DNA from: Dyadobacter sp. UC 10
GTDB lineage: Bacteria; Bacteroidota; Bacteroidia; Cytophagales; Spirosomataceae
Length of the DNA: 64,000 nucleotides
Direction: 5' to 3'
NCBI RefSeq assembly: GCF_008369915.1
Contig: NZ_VSRN01000001.1
Span: 682,001 to 746,000 of the forward strand
Part shown: positions 47,009-55,238 of the stretch, in pieces
Position numbering within the stretch: the stretch's first letter is position 1
Layout of the letters: every line of letters starts with the position of its first letter
Program-made: the position numbers and the translations under genes
The notes under the pieces: model-generated
Databases searched by the model: none
What the model was told of the DNA's origin: nothing
Seen by the model: the letters and a program-made list of their open reading frames with translations, nothing else

Positions 47009-47312
47009 AAGCGCCCGATGTTTAGATGAATAGCTTCATTGCCTAGCAGATTTCGGGAACTACCAAAAATCTAACTATTTATCAGCATAAGCCTATTCGT
47101 CTCAATCTATACTACACTATGGGATAATAAATTTTCATTTTTTTTCGATTAGCTACTTTTTCTTTTCTTATTTAATCAGTTTCGATGATTTACAAAAAAA
47201 ACACTTCATTTATCTCAGAGCGGATATCCCTGAAATTTTCCTAAAAATCCAGGGCGAAAGGCATAGTCCCAACTCAGGTCGGGATATTTGTTTACATTAA
47301 CGAAAAAAAACG
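47009..47312. other. Divergent promoter region upstream of PUL 3
   Basis: 304 bases between PUL 3 and the VOC gene, AT-rich around 47090-47210. On the minus strand TAGATTTTTGG near 47062-47072 resembles the Bacteroidota -7 element imperfectly. A GntR-type operator may be here, but no clear palindrome was found. Confidence 0.4.
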
Positions 47313-47678
47313 ATGAACCACAGCGCACTGTCAATCAGGCCCTTTATCGGAGCAAAGGATTTTGAAGTATCCAGAAGCTTTTACCGTGATCTCGGCTTTG
47401 AGGAAACCGTATTGAAAGACAACTTTTCGGTCTTCAAATTCAACCAGCTAGCCTTTTATTTACAGGATTATTATATAAAGGACTGGATAGATAACAGCAT
47501 GATCTTCGTGGAAGTGGACGATGTGGACCGTTATTTCAACGATTTGCTGACGCTCGACCTGCCGGGAAAATACGAAGGCGTGCGGTTAACGCCAATCCGG
47601 ACGGATTACTGGGGCAGAGAGTGCTTCCTGCATGATCCGTCCGGTATTCTGTGGCATTTCGGTCAATTCAATAAATAG
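47313..47678 (+). CDS. VOC-superfamily (glyoxalase/bleomycin-resistance-like) protein
   Basis: 121 residues with the paired beta-alpha-beta-beta-beta modules of the VOC fold: SIRPFIGAKDFEVSRSFYRD then GFEETV, and IFVEVDDVDRYFNDLL with ECFLHDPSGILWHFGQFN. The final GILWHFGQ resembles bleomycin-resistance-type members. Metal or substrate unknown; cytosolic. It is monocistronic and convergent with an unknown protein. Confidence 0.83.
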   Translation: MNHSALSIRPFIGAKDFEVSRSFYRDLGFEETVLKDNFSVFKFNQLAFYLQDYYIKDWIDNSMIFVEVDDVDRYFNDLLTLDLPGKYEGVRLTPIRTDYWGRECFLHDPSGILWHFGQFNK

Positions 47679-47717
47679 GTATCAGATCGAATTGTCAAAA
47701 AGATTCGTGGAAATCAA

Positions 47718-47755
47718 CCTGGCGGGAAATTTAATAAGCAAAATGTCCCGCCAGG
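47718..47755. terminator. Inverted repeat between convergent genes
   Basis: CCTGGCGGGA (47718-47727) and TCCCGCCAGG (47746-47755) pair perfectly around an 18-base loop, 40 bases after the VOC stop and 52 bases from the opposite stop. No T-run follows on either strand, so termination would be weak or factor-assisted. Confidence 0.5.
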
Positions 47756-47806
47756 ATCTTTGGCCGGTATATTCACGTCGGTGCTGTCTGCAAGCTCGCG
47801 AAGGAC

Positions 47807-48493
47807 TTACTCAGCGTCTTCTTCTTCGGGGTCCGGGATGATGGCAGCCTGGTAACTGTCGGCATATTTGATTTCTTCCAGCCAGTAAGCAGAGCTGACA
47901 ATATCGTAGGTTACTGAGTTTTCGTCCCGCGAGACGGTTTCCAGCTTCCACAAAATGTCTTTTGCCTCTTCAAACTTCCCGCCTTCCAGCTGATCTGTGA
48001 AAAGGCGGCGGATCAGGCTTCGGTCGGACATTCCTTCTGCCAGTATCCTGACGATCGCAGGCGCGGCATTTTCATCCAGCGCTGAGATATCGCCGGTGAT
48101 ACTGATCTGAAAATGAACAGCTTCACCACGCGGAAATTTCCCATTGTAAGCCTGGTAAAGCAGCTGTGTCGCACGGAATAAATCGGGGTGCAGGGACAGC
48201 TCAGGATATTCCTCCCATAGTTTTTCTGTCAATATTTCGTGTGAAAGGTTCTCGATCTGGCCTTCTGTCAGCCGACCGTCAATCACATAATCGAGAACAA
48301 TTTTCGCTGCTTCTTCGGGCTCGAAATCTGTGAGCGACATCATGCACATCTCTTTCAGTTCCCCATCCTTGATTTCCTGTGGATTATCGTAATCCATACT
48401 GTTCAGCAGATTTACATAGTCAGTTCCCGACCACGCATCTGGTAATTCCTGTATCTGCTCAAATGATAAAACCTTTACTTCAATTTGGCTCAT
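47807..48493 (-). CDS. Hypothetical acidic protein, function unknown
   Basis: 228 residues from MSQIEVKVLSFEQIQELPDA; the frame is open 23 codons upstream without likeness to protein. Very acidic throughout, no signal peptide or membrane segment. Helical segments include DFEPEEAAKIVLDYVIDGRL and EGQIENLSHEILTEKLWEEY; the end is DPEEEDAE. No domain recognised; relatives are expected in other Cytophagales. Confidence 0.65.
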   Translation of the reverse strand: MSQIEVKVLSFEQIQELPDAWSGTDYVNLLNSMDYDNPQEIKDGELKEMCMMSLTDFEPEEAAKIVLDYVIDGRLTEGQIENLSHEILTEKLWEEYPELSLHPDLFRATQLLYQAYNGKFPRGEAVHFQISITGDISALDENAAPAIVRILAEGMSDRSLIRRLFTDQLEGGKFEEAKDILWKLETVSRDENSVTYDIVSSAYWLEEIKYADSYQAAIIPDPEEEDAE

Positions 48494-48939
48494 GCTTTCG
48501 TTTGTAATGCGCAGTGGCTCCTGCGCGTAGCTTTTGATAATGATCCTGGCTAGTAAAAGCATGCCACCCAGTTTTGCAGCGTGCTACTAAAGCAAAAATA
48601 ATTGCAAACAGCGACTTGCAGCAAGCTTTCTACAAATAGAAAAATTACCGGTAACAACCTAAAATATTCAGCAACCATAAATGCACTACCGCGGCAACCA
48701 GCAACATATATAAGTATCTGAATATAAAAACGTTAATACTTTAATGATATTTAAAATATCACATTATTGATTATAATAATATCAATTTACTTGCATTAAT
48801 GAAACCTTTTTTCGAAGTTTGAGACCAACAAAATCATTTCTACACACCAGAAGAAAGCACTGTGACAGCAAATCAAAAACCATCACTTTTTAAAGAAATC
48901 AGGAAGAAGTAGTTAAAACAAAAAAGCGGGTACGGGGAG
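48494..48939. other. AT-rich intergenic region with a short palindrome
   Basis: 446 bases between divergent genes. TGATATTT (48745-48752) and AAATATCA (48754-48761) form a perfect palindrome around one base, in a long AT-rich stretch (about 48690-48800) that likely contains promoters. No gene or RNA family recognised. Confidence 0.45.
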
Positions 48940-49539
48940 ATGGAACAATTCAAATTATTCAACGATAGGGAGCATCTTTCGCTTCCGAAACATTTAATGG
49001 ATTACGTGCCTGATTTTTTTGATAAAAAGGCAAGTGACTTGTATCTGAAAACATTCGTCCTCACTACCCCCTGGCAGCAAACCAAAGTGGTGATGTATGA
49101 AAAAGAAGTACTGACGCCGCGGCTTTCTGCCTGGTTTGGTGATCGTCCGATGGTAAAAGGCGACCGCAGACCGCCTATTGCGTGGACAGAAGAATTATGG
49201 CAGATTAAAACGAAAGTGGAGGACTACACCGGAATGATTTTCAATGGTGTGTTGCTCAACTATTACCGCAACGAAAAGGATTCTGTCGCCTGGCATAGCG
49301 ACAAGGATACCATTTCCGGCATGAAAACAGAAATCGCTTCCGTGAGCTTCGGGCAGGCTCGAAATTTTGATTTCCGGAATAAGAAAGACCACCGCCAGCA
49401 ATATTCGCTCCAACTGCAGAATGGTTCATTGCTGCTCATGAAAGGCGATTTACAAAGGTTTTGGGAACACCGCGTCGCAAAATCGACCAAACCGATGAAC
49501 GCACGGATCAATCTGACCTTCCGGAAAATCCTGCATTAA
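48940..49539 (+). CDS. alkB: AlkB-like alkylated-DNA repair dioxygenase
   Basis: 199 residues covering the 2-oxoglutarate/Fe(II) dioxygenase domain. The iron ligands His119, Asp121 (WHSDKD) and His177 (WEHRV) and the 2-oxoglutarate-binding Arg189 in ARINLTFR, with Arg195, are all present. FNGVLLNYYRNEKDSVAWHS is the substrate-lid region of the family. It removes methyl groups from damaged bases such as 1-methyladenine. Length and motifs fit the ALKBH2/3-like branch common in Bacteroidota. Confidence 0.92.
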   Translation: MEQFKLFNDREHLSLPKHLMDYVPDFFDKKASDLYLKTFVLTTPWQQTKVVMYEKEVLTPRLSAWFGDRPMVKGDRRPPIAWTEELWQIKTKVEDYTGMIFNGVLLNYYRNEKDSVAWHSDKDTISGMKTEIASVSFGQARNFDFRNKKDHRQQYSLQLQNGSLLLMKGDLQRFWEHRVAKSTKPMNARINLTFRKILH

Positions 49540-49550
49540 TGTCCGTCGAT

Positions 49551-49584
49551 GTCGCATCCTACAAATATTACGTCGCGATGCGAC
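49551..49584. repeat. Inverted repeat after alkB, possible intergenic repeat family
   Basis: GTCGCATC (49551-49558) and GATGCGAC (49577-49584) pair across an 18-base loop, 11 bases after the alkB stop. T-rich sequence follows about ten bases later (49591-49605). It may be a terminator or a dispersed repeat. Confidence 0.5.
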
Positions 49585-49660
49585 TTGGTGTCTTTTTGGA
49601 TTTTGGTGCATTTGGAATATATAAGTTGTGTGCTGGTGATCCAGCTGTATGAAACAGATA

Positions 49661-49708
49661 ACCAATAGCTAACAGCCAACAGCTAAAAGCCGACAGCCAA
49701 AATCCAAC
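49661..49708. repeat. Tandem GCTAACAGC-type repeat, reverse of the one at 6.1 kb
   Basis: Units TAGCTAACAGC, CAACAGCTAAAAGC and CGACAGCCAAAATCC follow one another. They are the reverse complement of the GCTGTTAGC/GCTTTTAGC units after the PUL 1 SusD gene, so the same repeat occurs twice in the window in opposite orientation. Confidence 0.6.
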
Positions 49709-49771
49709 ACCCGTCCCAGTTGCTGCCTGCTGTAATATTATGTAAGTTGGAATCTGAAACGATCCTGACTT

Positions 49772-50545
49772 ATGAGTGAAACCAAATTTAACATAGCCGT
49801 ATTGATCGATGGGGACAATGCGCAGGCCAAATTGATGAAGGAAACTCTGGAAGAGGTTTCCAAATATGGGAAGGCAACTATTCGACGCATTTACGGTGAC
49901 TGGACTACGCAATACATGAACAGCTGGAAGGAAATCGTGAACCAGCATTCAATAAGTCCGATCCAGAAATTTTCCTATACAACAGGCAAAAACTCAACCG
50001 ACAGCTCGCTCATCATTGATGCAATGGACATTCTGCACAGCAAAAGCGTAGAAGGGTTTTGCATTGTTTCCAGCGACAGCGATTATACCGGACTGGCGAA
50101 AAGGATCCGGGAAGAAGGACTTTTTGTGATGGGAATCGGGCGGAAAAATACACCGATCGCATTCGTGAATTCCTGCGAGATATTCACATTCAGCGAAAAC
50201 CTCGTGGCTGAACTTGAAACGACTGCAGAAGAACCCGAGCCGCTGAAAGTGGATGTTACCCCGAGGGAAATCATAAAAAAAGAGCCGAAAAAGCAGGAGA
50301 CCAAACGCAGATACCCGAAGATCGATATGAACATCATTGATAAGGCATTTGAAATTTCCGCTAATGAGGAAGAAGAAGCATTCATTTCTAAAATAGGCAC
50401 CTCGCTCCGTAAAATCGACCCCAGTTTTGACTCCAGAACGTATGGCTTCAAGACATTGACCTCACTTTTCAAGAGCCTGGATAAATATAAAATCGTCAAA
50501 AATGACGTAAATGGCCTGAACCATCCGCTGGTAAAGCTGAAATAA
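49772..50545 (+). CDS. LabA-like NYN-domain protein with C-terminal LOTUS/OST-HTH domain
   Basis: 257 residues. The N-terminal NYN (PIN-like) nuclease domain (about 5-150) starts NIAVLIDGDNAQAKLMKETL, with Asp13 and Asp15, and contains VSSDSDYTGLAKRIREEG with further acidic residues, so an active metal-dependent RNase is likely. A charged linker (about 155-185) leads to a LOTUS/OST-HTH domain (about 186-257, NEEEEAFISKIGTSLRKIDP), which in relatives binds RNA. The combination suggests RNA turnover; the target is unknown. Confidence 0.88.
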   Translation: MSETKFNIAVLIDGDNAQAKLMKETLEEVSKYGKATIRRIYGDWTTQYMNSWKEIVNQHSISPIQKFSYTTGKNSTDSSLIIDAMDILHSKSVEGFCIVSSDSDYTGLAKRIREEGLFVMGIGRKNTPIAFVNSCEIFTFSENLVAELETTAEEPEPLKVDVTPREIIKKEPKKQETKRRYPKIDMNIIDKAFEISANEEEEAFISKIGTSLRKIDPSFDSRTYGFKTLTSLFKSLDKYKIVKNDVNGLNHPLVKLK

Positions 50546-50578
50546 CAGAAGATAAATTTTACTGATAACCGATTGGCC

Positions 50579-50872
50579 ATGATTCACATCACGCAATTCG
50601 TTTACGTCCGCGAAGGAAAGGAGGACATTTTTCATGCGTTTGAAGCGCAGGTTTTACCCCTCCTCCAACGCCATGGTGGCAAACTTCTGATGCGGATCAG
50701 GCCGGACCCTACGGATTTCATTGCCGGCGAACTCGATCCTCCTTACGAAATCCACCTCGTGCGCTTCGAAGATGAAGCCGGATTGCAGGCTTACGGCAAC
50801 GACGAAGAGCGGCAAAAGTTGCTCAGCATGAAGGACGAATCGGTAAGGAGCGTGATCATGGTGAAAGGGTAA
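50579..50872 (+). CDS. Small DUF1330/dimeric alpha-beta-barrel protein
   Basis: 97 residues from ATG at 50579 (a TTG two codons earlier is less likely). Fold signs are MIHITQFVYVREGKEDIFHA then VLPLLQRHGGKLLMRIRP and YEIHLVRFEDEAGLQAY, as in YciI/DUF1330-type dimeric barrels. No catalytic residue can be assigned. It follows the NYN gene by 33 bases and could share its transcript. Confidence 0.68.
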   Translation: MIHITQFVYVREGKEDIFHAFEAQVLPLLQRHGGKLLMRIRPDPTDFIAGELDPPYEIHLVRFEDEAGLQAYGNDEERQKLLSMKDESVRSVIMVKG

Positions 50873-51175
50873 ACAATGCCAAGCAATCCGCAAAAGAATG
50901 CCTGGCTTCGTTTCAACTCAACTAAAGACTCTGGCTAAGCTACTATTAACGCATGTAACACTGAACGTAACATGCCTACTGGATTTTCATATCACATCTC
51001 TGCATCTGCATGCATCTGTATTTTGCCGCGTACAATCACATCCAAACTCATTGTACAAAAGCAAAAGCTAATAATTCGCGATAATATACATCCTGATAAA
51101 AGTTAGTCACCGAAGAATAATCGCATTGCTATACTTTGTGCCGGGCTTTTGATTTTCATATTCAACTAATCAGTT
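50873..51175. other. Intergenic region with no recognised gene
   Basis: 303 bases. GCATGTAAC (50951-50959) and GTAACATGC (50967-50975) form an imperfect inverted repeat, and CTGCATCTGCATGCATCTG (about 51000-51018) holds repeated TGCATC units. A TATACTTTG near 51128 resembles a -7 element with one extra base, about 40 bases before the SIMPL-like gene. Confidence 0.4.
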
Positions 51176-52156
51176 ATGAGTATGAAAAAATACATGGTTG
51201 CAGCTGCCCTCATTTTGCCTTGTAGTATTCTAAAAATCAATGCGCAGGTTTCCGGGAGTGCTAATCCCGAAATGGGAAATGCGCAATACAGTGCAGCAAA
51301 ATCAAACCCTGCCTCGGCTGCCCGTTTTTCGGGAGACAATTCAAATGATAGTACGGTCACAGTTTCTGTAAAAGGATTATTGAACCTGATACCAGACACT
51401 TACGTGGCTACTTTTAACATTTTGCAAACTGCCGAAACGGCGGAAATGACCGAGCAGTTGATGCGGGACCGGATCAATAAATTCAAAGCAAAGCTTGCTG
51501 GCTCGGGTGTTGATGTCAAAGATATGCACGTCGACATGATCTCGTTTGTTCCCAAATACGACATCCAAACTGAAAACAGGCTGTTCAGCAAAACGTATAA
51601 TGAGATTCCGGCTGGTTTTGAAATGCAGAAGAATTTGAACATTCGCTACCACAAAGCGGAACAGCTGGATGATTTCGTCACGCTCGCCGCGCAGGCGGAG
51701 ATTTATGATCTGGTGAAAGTGGATTGCTTCCATTCAAACATGGAGACCTTCAAGGACAGCCTGCGAGCCAGGTGCCTTGCTGAACTGAAAGGCAAGCTAA
51801 AATCGTACGAAGCATTGAATCTGAAACTCGACACGCTTCGGAAAACGATCGGGGAAGAGTTCAACACCATTTCACCTGCTTCGCGTTATTACAGCTACCA
51901 GGCTTTTTCGCGAGCTTCAACCAAAGCATTCAGGAAAAACGGATCGCAAAACAATGTAAATGAGACAGAAAAGACTATATCGCGATATTATATGCCCCTG
52001 GCTTTGGAAAGTTTCGATATGACAATAAATCCGGTGATCCTTGAACCAGTGATCCAGCTTACGTTACAAGTTTCCGTAAAATATCATTTAAGATCTTTGA
52101 GTCGATATTATCTGATCACACCTGTCGGGGAGAGTAAGAAGTTGATACTGAAATAG
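51176..52156 (+). CDS. Secreted SIMPL-domain (DUF541)-like protein
   Basis: 326 residues with signal peptide about 1-23 (MKKYMVAAALILPCSILKI). After a Ser/Asn-rich linker comes a SIMPL-like domain (about 58-295) that begins TVTVSVKGLLNLIPDTYVAT and has RINKFKAKLAGSGVDVKDMH, as in this family. SIMPL proteins are periplasmic or outer-membrane beta-rich proteins of unclear function, often linked to stress tolerance. A start two codons later (51182) is equally possible. Confidence 0.7.
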   Translation: MSMKKYMVAAALILPCSILKINAQVSGSANPEMGNAQYSAAKSNPASAARFSGDNSNDSTVTVSVKGLLNLIPDTYVATFNILQTAETAEMTEQLMRDRINKFKAKLAGSGVDVKDMHVDMISFVPKYDIQTENRLFSKTYNEIPAGFEMQKNLNIRYHKAEQLDDFVTLAAQAEIYDLVKVDCFHSNMETFKDSLRARCLAELKGKLKSYEALNLKLDTLRKTIGEEFNTISPASRYYSYQAFSRASTKAFRKNGSQNNVNETEKTISRYYMPLALESFDMTINPVILEPVIQLTLQVSVKYHLRSLSRYYLITPVGESKKLILK

Positions 52157-52236
52157 ATTAACTTCCTTTGCGACAAGTTTCTGCACCGTCTGTCTTTTGT
52201 TTGATTTAATATCTCAAAATGATTTTCCACAAATTA

Positions 52237-52288
52237 CTTGTGTAAGTAAATACTTACGCGTACTATTGTGTAAGCAAATACTTACACG
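52237..52288 (+). promoter_or_regulatory. Promoter with two palindromic ArsR operators (operon A)
   Basis: Operator 1: GTGTAAG-N6-CTTACGC (52240-52259). Operator 2: GTGTAAG-N6-CTTACAC (52268-52287, perfect 7-bp arms). Centres are 28 bases apart. CTTG (52237-52240), 20 bases, then TACTATTG (52261-52268) resembles the Bacteroidota TTTG-N20-TAnnTTTG promoter with one mismatch in each box. Operator 1 lies between the boxes, operator 2 covers the likely start of transcription, and the ATG follows at 52291. Confidence 0.82.
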
Positions 52289-52290
52289 TT

Positions 52291-52650
52291 ATGTCAATCG
52301 AAGCGAGAAGGGACGTTTTTCAGGCTATTTCAGACCCTACCAGGCGGCAGATTATTAATCTGATCGCGAAGAAATCCATGAACCTGAATGCGATTGCCGA
52401 TAATTTTGAAATCAGCAGGCCGGCTATTTCCCAACATATTAAGATCCTTACCGAATGCGGAATGGTGGTGGTGAGACAGGAAGGGCGCGAGCGGTTTTGT
52501 GAGGCAAAACTGGATAGCTTGAAGGAGGTTTCGAATTGGGTAGATCAATACAAACAGTTCTGGAACCAGCAATTCGATTCGCTGGAAAGCTACCTGGGCA
52601 AAATTCAGGCAAATAACCAATCCAATAACAATCAATCAAACGACAAATAA
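52291..52650 (+). CDS. ArsR-family transcriptional regulator (operon A)
   Basis: 119-residue winged-helix repressor: VFQAISDPTRRQIINLIAKK at the start, helix-turn-helix MNLNAIADNFEISRPAISQH then IKILTECGMVV and wing RQEGRERFCEA. No Cys pair for metal binding is present, so it belongs to the ArsR group that is paired with AHSA1/SRPBCC genes and does not look like a metal sensor. The C-terminus is Asn/Gln-rich. It is preceded by two palindromes that are surely its own operators and followed after one base by the AHSA1 gene. Confidence 0.92.
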   Translation: MSIEARRDVFQAISDPTRRQIINLIAKKSMNLNAIADNFEISRPAISQHIKILTECGMVVVRQEGRERFCEAKLDSLKEVSNWVDQYKQFWNQQFDSLESYLGKIQANNQSNNNQSNDK

Positions 52651-52651
52651 G

Positions 52652-53164
52652 ATGGAAGAGCAAACAGAAAAAAAAGCAGGTTTAAAAATCGTGCGCGAGT
52701 TCAAAGCACCTAAGACATTGGTTTTCGACGCATTTGCATCACCGGATGCGTTCGCACAATGGTGGGGACCGGCTGGCAGTCGGCTTACCGTAGAAAGTTT
52801 CGATTTCAAGCCCGGCGGCAAAACGCACTACAAAATGGATGGTAATGGCCACGTGATGTGGGGGTTATTTCAATACAAAAATATCCAGCGCGCCGACCTT
52901 CTCGAATTCATCAACTCTTTTGCCGACGCAGATGGAAACATCATCACGTCGCCCTTCCCTATGGATTTCCCGTTAGAGGTTTTAAATAAAATTACGCTGG
53001 AAGAAAACGAAGGAATCACAACCCTGACGATCCAGGGGCGCCCTATCAACGCAACTCCTGCCCAGGAGGACACTTACTTTTCAATCATGGACAGCATGCA
53101 GCAGGGCTTCGGCGGTACGTTTGATCAGCTGGAAGCTTATTTGGAAAAAAGCCAGGCGCAGTAA
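52652..53164 (+). CDS. AHSA1/SRPBCC-domain protein (operon A)
   Basis: 170 residues in one START-like (SRPBCC) domain: LKIVREFKAPKTLVFDAFAS then FAQWWGPAGSRLTVESFDFK and GGTFDQLEAYLEKSQAQ. This fold binds hydrophobic ligands in a deep cavity; relatives are called activators of Hsp90 ATPase only by similarity. The ATG comes two bases after the ArsR stop. The protein may bind the small molecule to which the regulator system responds (inference). Confidence 0.9.
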   Translation: MEEQTEKKAGLKIVREFKAPKTLVFDAFASPDAFAQWWGPAGSRLTVESFDFKPGGKTHYKMDGNGHVMWGLFQYKNIQRADLLEFINSFADADGNIITSPFPMDFPLEVLNKITLEENEGITTLTIQGRPINATPAQEDTYFSIMDSMQQGFGGTFDQLEAYLEKSQAQ

Positions 53165-53445
53165 TCCAAAACCGGGTTAGCTTAACAGTTCAGGATTTGA
53201 GAAATTCTTTTGAAATCGGGTTATTTTCGATAAAGATTTTCTTTTCCTGAGCTTGTTATAACAACAATGCACCAGTCTTATTTGGGATTTGTCCCCTATG
53301 ACCTTCGAGTTTTATGGCTGGAAAGTGAGTTTGTATTCGACATGGTCAGGAAAGAAAAAGCAGGGTAAGGAAAAAACTGAATGCGTTTTTAGCTAATTTG
53401 AAACCGTTTCATTCCGCGCTGTTTGCGCAGTTATCCTTTAAGTAA

Positions 53446-54330
53446 ATGATCAAGCCACTTTACTCCTGCCTCTGGTTCGCATTTTTCTCACTTTCTTTTT
53501 TTGTTTCAAAAGCCCAGCTAATCTCTGATTCCCTGCTCATTGAAGGCAGGCAACGCGTTTTTGTTTACGATAAATCTGTAAAAACAAAACCTGGCGCCAG
53601 TCTGGTTTTTGTCATGCATGGTTCGGGAGGTGAGCCGAGGGGGCTTGTGCCAAAAGCGGCTAAGTTACAGGCGCGGGCAGAAGCTGAAAATGTAGTACTG
53701 GTGTATCCCGCGGGCTATAAGAGGTATTGGAATGAATGCCGCAAGGCCTCTACTGCTCTTGCAAATACAGAGAATGTGAACGAAGAGGCCTTCTTCTCGG
53801 CTATGATCGATTATTTCTCTAAACTGTATAAGATCAACAAAGCAAATGTGTTTGCGACAGGTTTTTCGGGCGGCGGGCATATGTCGTACAAGCTGGCGCT
53901 GACTATGCCGGGCAAAATCAAAGCGATCTCCGCGATCGTTGCCAATATGCCTACCGAAGAAAATATGGATTGCACACCCATGCATGTACCCTTGCCCGTG
54001 ATGATCACCAATGGTACTGCGGATGAAACGAATCCTTACAATGGTGGTGAAGTCAAAACGTCGGGAGTAACGTTGGGCACTGTACGTCCCACGGAAGAGT
54101 CCTTTCAATATTGGGCAAAACTCGATGGATACAGCGGCCCACCAGCGAAATCAATGTTCCCCGACGCGAATCCCAACAACAATATTACCGTCGAAAAATA
54201 CACTTACGCTCAAAAAGGAAAACCGGAAGTGACGCTGTTAAAAGTGGTGAACGGAAAGCACGAATTTGTAACGGACTTCGACATGTTCGAAGAATCCTGG
54301 GCGTTTTTCAAGCGGCAGATCAAGAAGTGA
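53446..54330 (+). CDS. Secreted esterase of the PHB-depolymerase/CE1-like (LpqC) group
   Basis: 294 residues with signal peptide about 1-23. The alpha/beta-hydrolase core shows SLVFVMHGSGGEPRG (oxyanion region), VFATGFSGGGHMSYKLAL with the nucleophile Ser in G-x-S-x-G, the acid in MITNGTADETNPY and the His in NGKHEF. These enzymes hydrolyse feruloyl or acetyl esters on polysaccharide or short polyesters. It stands alone between the AHSA1 operon and a convergent AhpD-like gene. Confidence 0.85.
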   Translation: MIKPLYSCLWFAFFSLSFFVSKAQLISDSLLIEGRQRVFVYDKSVKTKPGASLVFVMHGSGGEPRGLVPKAAKLQARAEAENVVLVYPAGYKRYWNECRKASTALANTENVNEEAFFSAMIDYFSKLYKINKANVFATGFSGGGHMSYKLALTMPGKIKAISAIVANMPTEENMDCTPMHVPLPVMITNGTADETNPYNGGEVKTSGVTLGTVRPTEESFQYWAKLDGYSGPPAKSMFPDANPNNNITVEKYTYAQKGKPEVTLLKVVNGKHEFVTDFDMFEESWAFFKRQIKK

Positions 54331-54345
54331 TGTAATGCATCCTTC

Positions 54346-54717
54346 TCAATAAACCACCCCGCTTTTGTCCTCTCCGCCCGCCTTGCTTTCTTCTTCGAAC
54401 ATCCGCATGGCCATTAACCCATTCCCAACTGCACCGCCTGCGCGGATTGCGGCGGCGATGAATACCGTTTCGCCGATCTCCTCTTTGGTCGCACCGGCCT
54501 GCGCGGCCTTTTTAATGTGAGATTCAATGCAATAAGAGCATTGAGTCGTAAGTGCAACCGCCACCGACATCAGCTCCCTGTACTTGACCGGGATCACTCC
54601 GTCTGCCCGCTCTGCGGTATGTTTCAGATTAAAGAATGCAGCCGCCTCCTTGCGGGCGGCATTCACCAGACTATCTACATATTCACGGTCCTTCGGAGTT
54701 TGAAATTCAGTCGCCAT
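54346..54717 (-). CDS. Carboxymuconolactone decarboxylase-like (AhpD-type) protein
   Basis: 123 residues from ATG at 54717. The AhpD-type redox motif C60-S-Y-C63 with His67 (TTQCSYCIESH) is present in the middle of the helical CMD domain, preceded by PVKYRELMSVAVAL and followed by GATKEEIGETVFIAAAIRAG. AhpD-like proteins act as peroxidase partners; a true decarboxylase role is unlikely with the CxxC motif. Convergent with the esterase, 15 bases apart. Confidence 0.88.
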   Translation of the reverse strand: MATEFQTPKDREYVDSLVNAARKEAAAFFNLKHTAERADGVIPVKYRELMSVAVALTTQCSYCIESHIKKAAQAGATKEEIGETVFIAAAIRAGGAVGNGLMAMRMFEEESKAGGEDKSGVVY

Positions 54718-54742
54718 AAGATTTGACAAGATTGTTCTTAAA

Positions 54743-55048
54743 TCAAAGTTCGGGGCTGGGAATTTTACTGTTTTTTAGCAGTATATCTGTCCCCGGGGCA
54801 GCAATAGAATCCTGTAGCTCGGGAATGCGCAGACCTGAATCGGGTGACATTTCCTGATCCGGAACCACGTAGATCTGATCCTCCGGGTAATTGGGCAACA
54901 ATTTCGGGGTTACTTCATACTCAACAGGTACTTCAAACTCGCAGATCACTGTTTCAGGATCGGATCGCAGCGAAACAACGTAATGCACCCCAAGAAGTGC
55001 TGTAAAGAAACACACTACTACCAGGGTAATCTTTGCCATTTTCTTCAT
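54743..55048 (-). CDS. Small membrane-anchored or secreted hypothetical protein
   Basis: 101 residues beginning with a signal or membrane segment (KKMAKITLVVVCFFTALLGV). The remainder is a proline-rich acidic stretch (PVEYEVTPKLLPNYPEDQIY and LRIPELQDSIAAPGTD) without catalytic motif. It may be anchored in the inner membrane with the tail outside. No family recognised. Confidence 0.55.
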   Translation of the reverse strand: MKKMAKITLVVVCFFTALLGVHYVVSLRSDPETVICEFEVPVEYEVTPKLLPNYPEDQIYVVPDQEMSPDSGLRIPELQDSIAAPGTDILLKNSKIPSPEL

Positions 55049-55062
55049 AAAAGCAGAATTAT

Positions 55063-55087
55063 TAATATATAATAAAATTATATATTA
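55063..55087. promoter_or_regulatory. Perfect AT palindrome upstream of the small membrane protein
   Basis: TAATATATAAT (55063-55073) and ATTATATATTA (55077-55087) pair perfectly with a three-base loop. It is 15 bases upstream of the minus-strand start at 55048, where a regulator or RNA hairpin could act; being pure A/T it may also be an easily melted promoter. Confidence 0.45.
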
Positions 55088-55180
55088 TAGGCGTTATTCC
55101 AAAAGATCAGACCATATTTTTAATCAATTAAATGGTGAAAACTGAGGGTATAAAAATAGTCCGGATTCATTATTTTCGAG

Positions 55181-55188
55181 TAAATTTG
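55181..55188 (+). promoter_or_regulatory. Putative -7 element for the thioredoxin-like/kinase operon
   Basis: TAAATTTG matches TAnnTTTG exactly, 50 bases before the ATG at 55239. No clear TTTG was seen 19-21 bases upstream, so this is provisional. Confidence 0.4.
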
Positions 55189-55238
55189 ACATTAAGGATA
55201 ACATAGTTAATCAACATGACCACAGAAACTTCTACCCG

